Source: Gordonia lacunae (GTDB taxonomy: Bacteria; Actinomycetota; Actinomycetes; Mycobacteriales; Mycobacteriaceae). From it: 64,000 nucleotides of DNA. The notes below the pieces were generated by a model that made no database searches, was not told where the DNA came from, and saw only the letters and a list, made by a program, of their open reading frames with translations. Positions 60,860 to 64,000 of the stretch are shown here, in pieces. The stretch's first letter is position 1. Each line of letters starts with the position of its first letter. The position numbers and the translations under genes are program-made. The stretch lies in assembly GCF_002149015.1 (NCBI RefSeq), contig NZ_NGFO01000019.1, forward strand, positions 42,424 through 106,423, given 5' to 3'.

Positions 60860-61876
60860 TCAGGCCGACGAACCCGCCTTCAGCAGCTCCTGGAGAATCT
60901 TGCCGCCGATCTCCGGAATGAGGCCGGGTCCGGTCTCGGGGAGGTTCTGCGGCAGCAGACCGGGCTCGTGGGTGGCCGGGATGCGCGCGGTCCGCGTGGC
61001 TTCGAGCCTGATCCCGGTCTGCTGCGCCTTGGTCAGCGGGGTCCGGTACTTCTCGAGGTCGGTCGCGGTGGTGAGCGACCCGACGACCCGCAGACCCATC
61101 GCGCCGAAGTCCGCCGCACCGCGTCGGATGTGGTTGGGCGAGGTCACGAGCACGATGTCGCGGATACCCTGTGCCCGCAGGATCTCGGCGGTGTTCTGGG
61201 CGTTGCCCACCGTCGACCCCGACTTGTCCTCGGCGAGGATGCGGCTCGCACTGACACCGTTGTCGACGAGCCACGTCCGCATGGCGGCCGCCTCGGTGAC
61301 GCCCTTCTTCGGCACCCCTCCGGTCACCACGATGGGCGCACCGGTCGTCACCTCGGACTGCGCCTTGCCGGCCAACACCCGATTGACGAGTTCCGGCGCC
61401 ATCTTCCCGTTCGCGTTCAACCCGTAACCGAGGACGACGATGGCCACTCGCCCGGACACCGGTTGAGGAGTGGTACTCGGGACGATCTGCGCCGCGGTCG
61501 CGACGCCGGAGATGATGTTGCGCGCCGTCGTCGCCAGTCCCGGGTTCATCATCGACAGACGGTTGAGGGCCGAGCGTCCGACCACGACGTCATCGAGCTG
61601 ATCCGACCAGATCGCCTGGAGTGCAAGCGCATGCGAGTCTGCCGGCGCCACCGCCAGTACCTGCTGAAGGAGTTCCAGACCGCCTGCGACGTCGCCTCCG
61701 GCGAACTTCGACTGCGCCTCGTTGTACAGACCGGCCGGGTCTATCGCGGACGCGGTCGTCACCACCGACGCATTCTCTGCCGGCAATGTCCCGACCGCCA
61801 CGCCACCGAGCGCGGCAACCGCGATCGTCGCTGCGGCCGCGATCTTCCTGCGCTTCACTCTGGTCACACCAGTCAC
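60860..61876 (-). CDS. YdcF/SanA-like DUF218 protein
   Basis: This is a 338-residue protein with an N-terminal membrane anchor (AAAATIAVAALGGVAVGTL), a linker with tetratricopeptide-like helices (about residues 50-130), and a C-terminal DUF218 domain (about 150-300). The domain reads VAIVVLGYGLNANGKMAPEL, where family members have a conserved Gly-x-G, then IVVTGGVPKKGVTEAAAM, and NIRR-like VTSPNHIRRGAADF. DUF218 proteins include SanA, ElyC and YdcF with envelope or S-adenosylmethionine links. I place the start at GTG 61876 because TACTGT lies 7 nt upstream (leaderless); the longer frame is shadow. Confidence 0.75.
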   Translation of the reverse strand: MTGVTRVKRRKIAAAATIAVAALGGVAVGTLPAENASVVTTASAIDPAGLYNEAQSKFAGGDVAGGLELLQQVLAVAPADSHALALQAIWSDQLDDVVVGRSALNRLSMMNPGLATTARNIISGVATAAQIVPSTTPQPVSGRVAIVVLGYGLNANGKMAPELVNRVLAGKAQSEVTTGAPIVVTGGVPKKGVTEAAAMRTWLVDNGVSASRILAEDKSGSTVGNAQNTAEILRAQGIRDIVLVTSPNHIRRGAADFGAMGLRVVGSLTTATDLEKYRTPLTKAQQTGIRLEATRTARIPATHEPGLLPQNLPETGPGLIPEIGGKILQELLKAGSSA

Positions 61877-61903
61877 TCGCGTAACAGTACGAGAGATGCA
61901 CAA

Positions 61904-61950
61904 CGGCCCCGCACCCGTCCGATCCCAGATCGGTAACGGGTGCGGGGCCG
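61904..61950 (-). terminator. strong hairpin after the DoxX-like gene
   Basis: CGGCCCCGCACCCGT (61904-61918) pairs perfectly with 61936-61950, and the loop contains a nested CCGAT/ATCGG stem. It lies 27 nt beyond the DoxX-like stop and before the YdcF-like gene, so it should terminate the first transcript. Confidence 0.75.
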
Positions 61951-61977
61951 ATTGCGGTGAGGTGGGGGTCGCGAAGC

Positions 61978-62442
61978 TCAGCGCTTCAGACCGGCCACCT
62001 TCAGCAGCTCCGGGCGGCGCAGGACGAGCCCGATCCACATCAGCACACCGAGGTAGACCGCGAACAGGACCGTGTCGAACAGCGGGGCCTCGATCCGCAT
62101 GTTCGCCGTGACCGCGCCACCGAGGTAGGCCGTGATCCCGACCGCGCCGAGCACGGCGGTGCGCGGGATGGCGTAGACGACCAGGCACACGAGCAACACG
62201 ACCCCCATCACGATGGCCTGGTCGGCCGGGAAGCCCAGCTCCCGCATGCCGTCGATCACCGCTTGCGGACGCGCCAGCTTGCCCGCGACGTCGAACGCGA
62301 GGAAGGCGCCGACGAGCACGCTGATGACGATTCCCGTTGTGCGACGCCAGTTCCGACGCGTCGGACGCGACTCGTCGGAGGCGGTGGTGGTGGTCGTGAC
62401 CGCCGGGCTGGCGGTGTCTCCGGCGGTGCTGTTGCGAGTCAT
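61978..62442 (-). CDS. DoxX-like family membrane protein
   Basis: This is a 154-residue protein with a Thr/Ser-rich N-terminus and four spans (about residues 36-150): GIVISVLVGAFLAFDVAGKL, then VIDGMRELGFPADQAIVMGV, then the VYAIPRTAVLGAVGITAYLG block of DoxX_2-like proteins, and a final span ending LKVAGLKR. The role is unknown. ATG 62442 has AGGAGG 6 nt upstream. The region 62443-62594 to its right shows no gene. Confidence 0.88.
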   Translation of the reverse strand: MTRNSTAGDTASPAVTTTTTASDESRPTRRNWRRTTGIVISVLVGAFLAFDVAGKLARPQAVIDGMRELGFPADQAIVMGVVLLVCLVVYAIPRTAVLGAVGITAYLGGAVTANMRIEAPLFDTVLFAVYLGVLMWIGLVLRRPELLKVAGLKR

Positions 62443-62594
62443 GATGGCCTCCTGGCGGATGGTGCGAGTGGGTTGTGCAGGGATAGACACGTCTGCTCGC
62501 CAGAACTCATCGCCGGATCGGCCTGCACCCTCGAGGACGGACTGGCGTCGTTGTCCGGGCACCGCGGTGATCACGGCCTGACGACGATCGACGA

Positions 62595-63986
62595 CTACGC
62601 CGCCGACCGTGCGACATCCACGCGAGACGAGTTGCTCTCCTTCCATTCCCACACGGCGTAGAGCACCTCGGTGGTGTACCCCAGATCCATCCGGCCACCA
62701 CCGACCGGCACCGTCGCGTCGGTGCTTATCCGAGGGTTTGGTTGCCACTCCGGCGGCTTCGAAGTCGGCGGCGCCACCTCGATCTCGGCACCGTCCGGCC
62801 GATGAAACGTGAACCGCTGCGACCCGTGCGCGGTGATCGAGAACTCGCCCCGATGCAACGACCGATGACACGACCCGCACAACAAGATCAGATTGTCCGG
62901 ATCCGTCCGCCCACCCGCCGACCAGAACTGCACATGATGGGCATGCAGATGCCGCGTCCGACCACACCCCGGCATCTGACAACACCGATCCCGCACCAAC
63001 AACGCCCGCACCAACGCCTTGTTCGGCACCCGCTTCCGACGCCCCACACCCACCAACGCCAGCTTCCCCGGCCGCCCGGGCACCCGGCGACTCACCACCT
63101 CCCGCCTCGACGCCCCACACCCAGCCTCGGCCACCTCGACCTCCGACAGGGCCGGACCGTCATCGAGATGGGCCTGCTCCACGCCCGCACCGGCATGAAC
63201 AAGGATCTCCGCCCCGGGTGCGAGATCAGGCATCGCGATCCCGTCATGCACCATGTCAGCCATCACCACCACCGCCGGCGCCACATTCGACGGCACCTGC
63301 CGCCACAGATCCCGACGCCGCGACGGAACCACCCCCAGATTCTCTGGTACCGAATCGGGTTCAGTGTTCCGCGGAACACTGTCCACGGTCGGTAGATCCG
63401 GATCGTCGCCGGTCCGGGTGCGTTCATACTCCGCCCGCACCGCCCCAGCCAGAAACCGCGCCCCATCCAACGGACTCAACCGCAACGACACCGACAACGA
63501 CCCATCCGCGTTCCACTTCCACCGACCCCTCGACTCCACCGGCGGCCGGTTTTCCTCCTCGACGCCACGGTTGCGGTCGATCCGACCCATCGCCCGCACC
63601 GCCCGATCCAACTGACTCGCCGTCGACGACAACGCCAGATTCACCAACTCGGCCTCCCGCTCCGGCGTGGCCGCCCGCGTCAACGCACGCACCTTCGAAT
63701 ACGACAACCGGCCCTCGCCAAACGCCTTGCGGATCACCGGCAACTCTCGGATCGCCCTGGCGACCCGCACCTGCTCATGCGCCGTTCGCGGCGCAATACC
63801 CGCCTTCCACGACAACCAGTGCGCCAAGGAATGAATCCCCGGCCCCCGCCACGACTCCCGCCCGTCCAGTTCTGCCACCAGTCCAAGGAAACCCGCTGTC
63901 AGCGCCGTGATCTGCGCGGCATACCCCAACACCCGCGCCTCGAGAACCTCATCAGACAACGACGCCGGATCCGCACCATCAAACAT
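62595..63986 (-). CDS. DUF222 / HNH endonuclease protein, 13E12 repeat family
   Basis: This protein of 463 residues has an N-terminal DUF222 domain (about residues 10-250, with GPGIHSLAHWLSWKAGIAPR) and a C-terminal HNH nuclease motif (about 335-395). The nuclease reads RCCQMPGCGRTRHLHAHHVQ with FWSAGGRTDPDNLILLCGSC and HRSLHRGEF, giving the Cys4 zinc site and the paired His. The family is present in many copies in mycobacterial genomes (13E12 repeats) and is often linked to mobile or group-II-intron-like sites. ATG 63986 is the first start seen, but the frame remains open to the right edge, so the true start may lie outside. Confidence 0.92.
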   Translation of the reverse strand: MFDGADPASLSDEVLEARVLGYAAQITALTAGFLGLVAELDGRESWRGPGIHSLAHWLSWKAGIAPRTAHEQVRVARAIRELPVIRKAFGEGRLSYSKVRALTRAATPEREAELVNLALSSTASQLDRAVRAMGRIDRNRGVEEENRPPVESRGRWKWNADGSLSVSLRLSPLDGARFLAGAVRAEYERTRTGDDPDLPTVDSVPRNTEPDSVPENLGVVPSRRRDLWRQVPSNVAPAVVVMADMVHDGIAMPDLAPGAEILVHAGAGVEQAHLDDGPALSEVEVAEAGCGASRREVVSRRVPGRPGKLALVGVGRRKRVPNKALVRALLVRDRCCQMPGCGRTRHLHAHHVQFWSAGGRTDPDNLILLCGSCHRSLHRGEFSITAHGSQRFTFHRPDGAEIEVAPPTSKPPEWQPNPRISTDATVPVGGGRMDLGYTTEVLYAVWEWKESNSSRVDVARSAA

Positions 63987-64000
63987 CGACGCAACATCCC

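Overview
The window comes from a high-GC actinobacterium of the Mycobacteriales, most likely Gordonia or a close relative. The evidence is GC-rich coding with strong third-position G/C bias, frequent GTG and TTG starts, a 13E12-type DUF222/HNH protein, a mycobacterial-order LigD (polymerase, phosphoesterase, ligase) beside Ku, a SigG-type sigma factor with a SnoaL-like tail, and a C40-type carotenoid cluster. No rRNA, tRNA, CRISPR array, insertion sequence or phage gene was seen, so it reads as ordinary chromosome with accessory blocks.

Layout. 1-7690: a lower-GC block on the minus strand with a decayed benzoylformate decarboxylase, two paralogous AraC regulators coupled to a YrhK-like membrane protein, glutamate decarboxylase, and a Pip/YhgE permease with a degenerate ABC ATPase. 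7691-8418 is an AT-richer intergenic stretch. 8419-11766: an Ntn amide hydrolase, a FUSC-type exporter and a small membrane protein. 11859-14217: an SDR and an alpha/beta hydrolase divergent from a TetR regulator across twin palindromic operators. 14243-17302: a molybdate operon (ModE-like regulator, ModA, ModB, ModC) with every junction overlapping by 4 nt. 17584-19463: a DrrAB-type exporter. 19500-21048: a ROK regulator preceded by a Cys-rich leader peptide. 21342-23662: SigG-type sigma factor, VOC protein and histidine phosphatase.

23845-29447: an SDR, an APH-like kinase overlapping an acyl-CoA dehydrogenase (the pair fused in animal ACAD10/11 and separate in bacterial 4-hydroxyacid pathways), two TetR regulators and a DUF2236 oxygenase. 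29503-33675: an FMN 2-hydroxyacid oxidase, a small membrane protein, an unannotated 33-residue Arg/Trp-rich peptide gene with its own ribosome site and hairpin, and a PMT-type glycosyltransferase. 33892-43281: the carotenoid cluster as two convergent operons. crtE, a CrtA-like monooxygenase, a CruF-like hydratase, a CruG-like glycosyltransferase and a CrtD-like desaturase lie on plus; idi, crtB and crtI on minus. Together they predict an oxygenated, glycosylated carotenoid. No lycopene cyclase lies in the window.

43427-48671: a CDP-alcohol phosphotransferase with an altered motif, a YihY protein, and a LysE exporter separated from its likely LysG regulator by a TetR/membrane-protein pair with its own operators. 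48715-58415: an MFS transporter, the Ku/LigD end-joining pair, a dienelactone hydrolase, a MarR-controlled DHA2 efflux operon and a metallophosphoesterase. 58431-64000: a SulP/carbonic-anhydrase fusion, a YdcF/SanA-like protein, a DoxX-like protein and the 13E12 protein at the right edge. Dense efflux and regulator pairs, many with readable operators, are the dominant theme.
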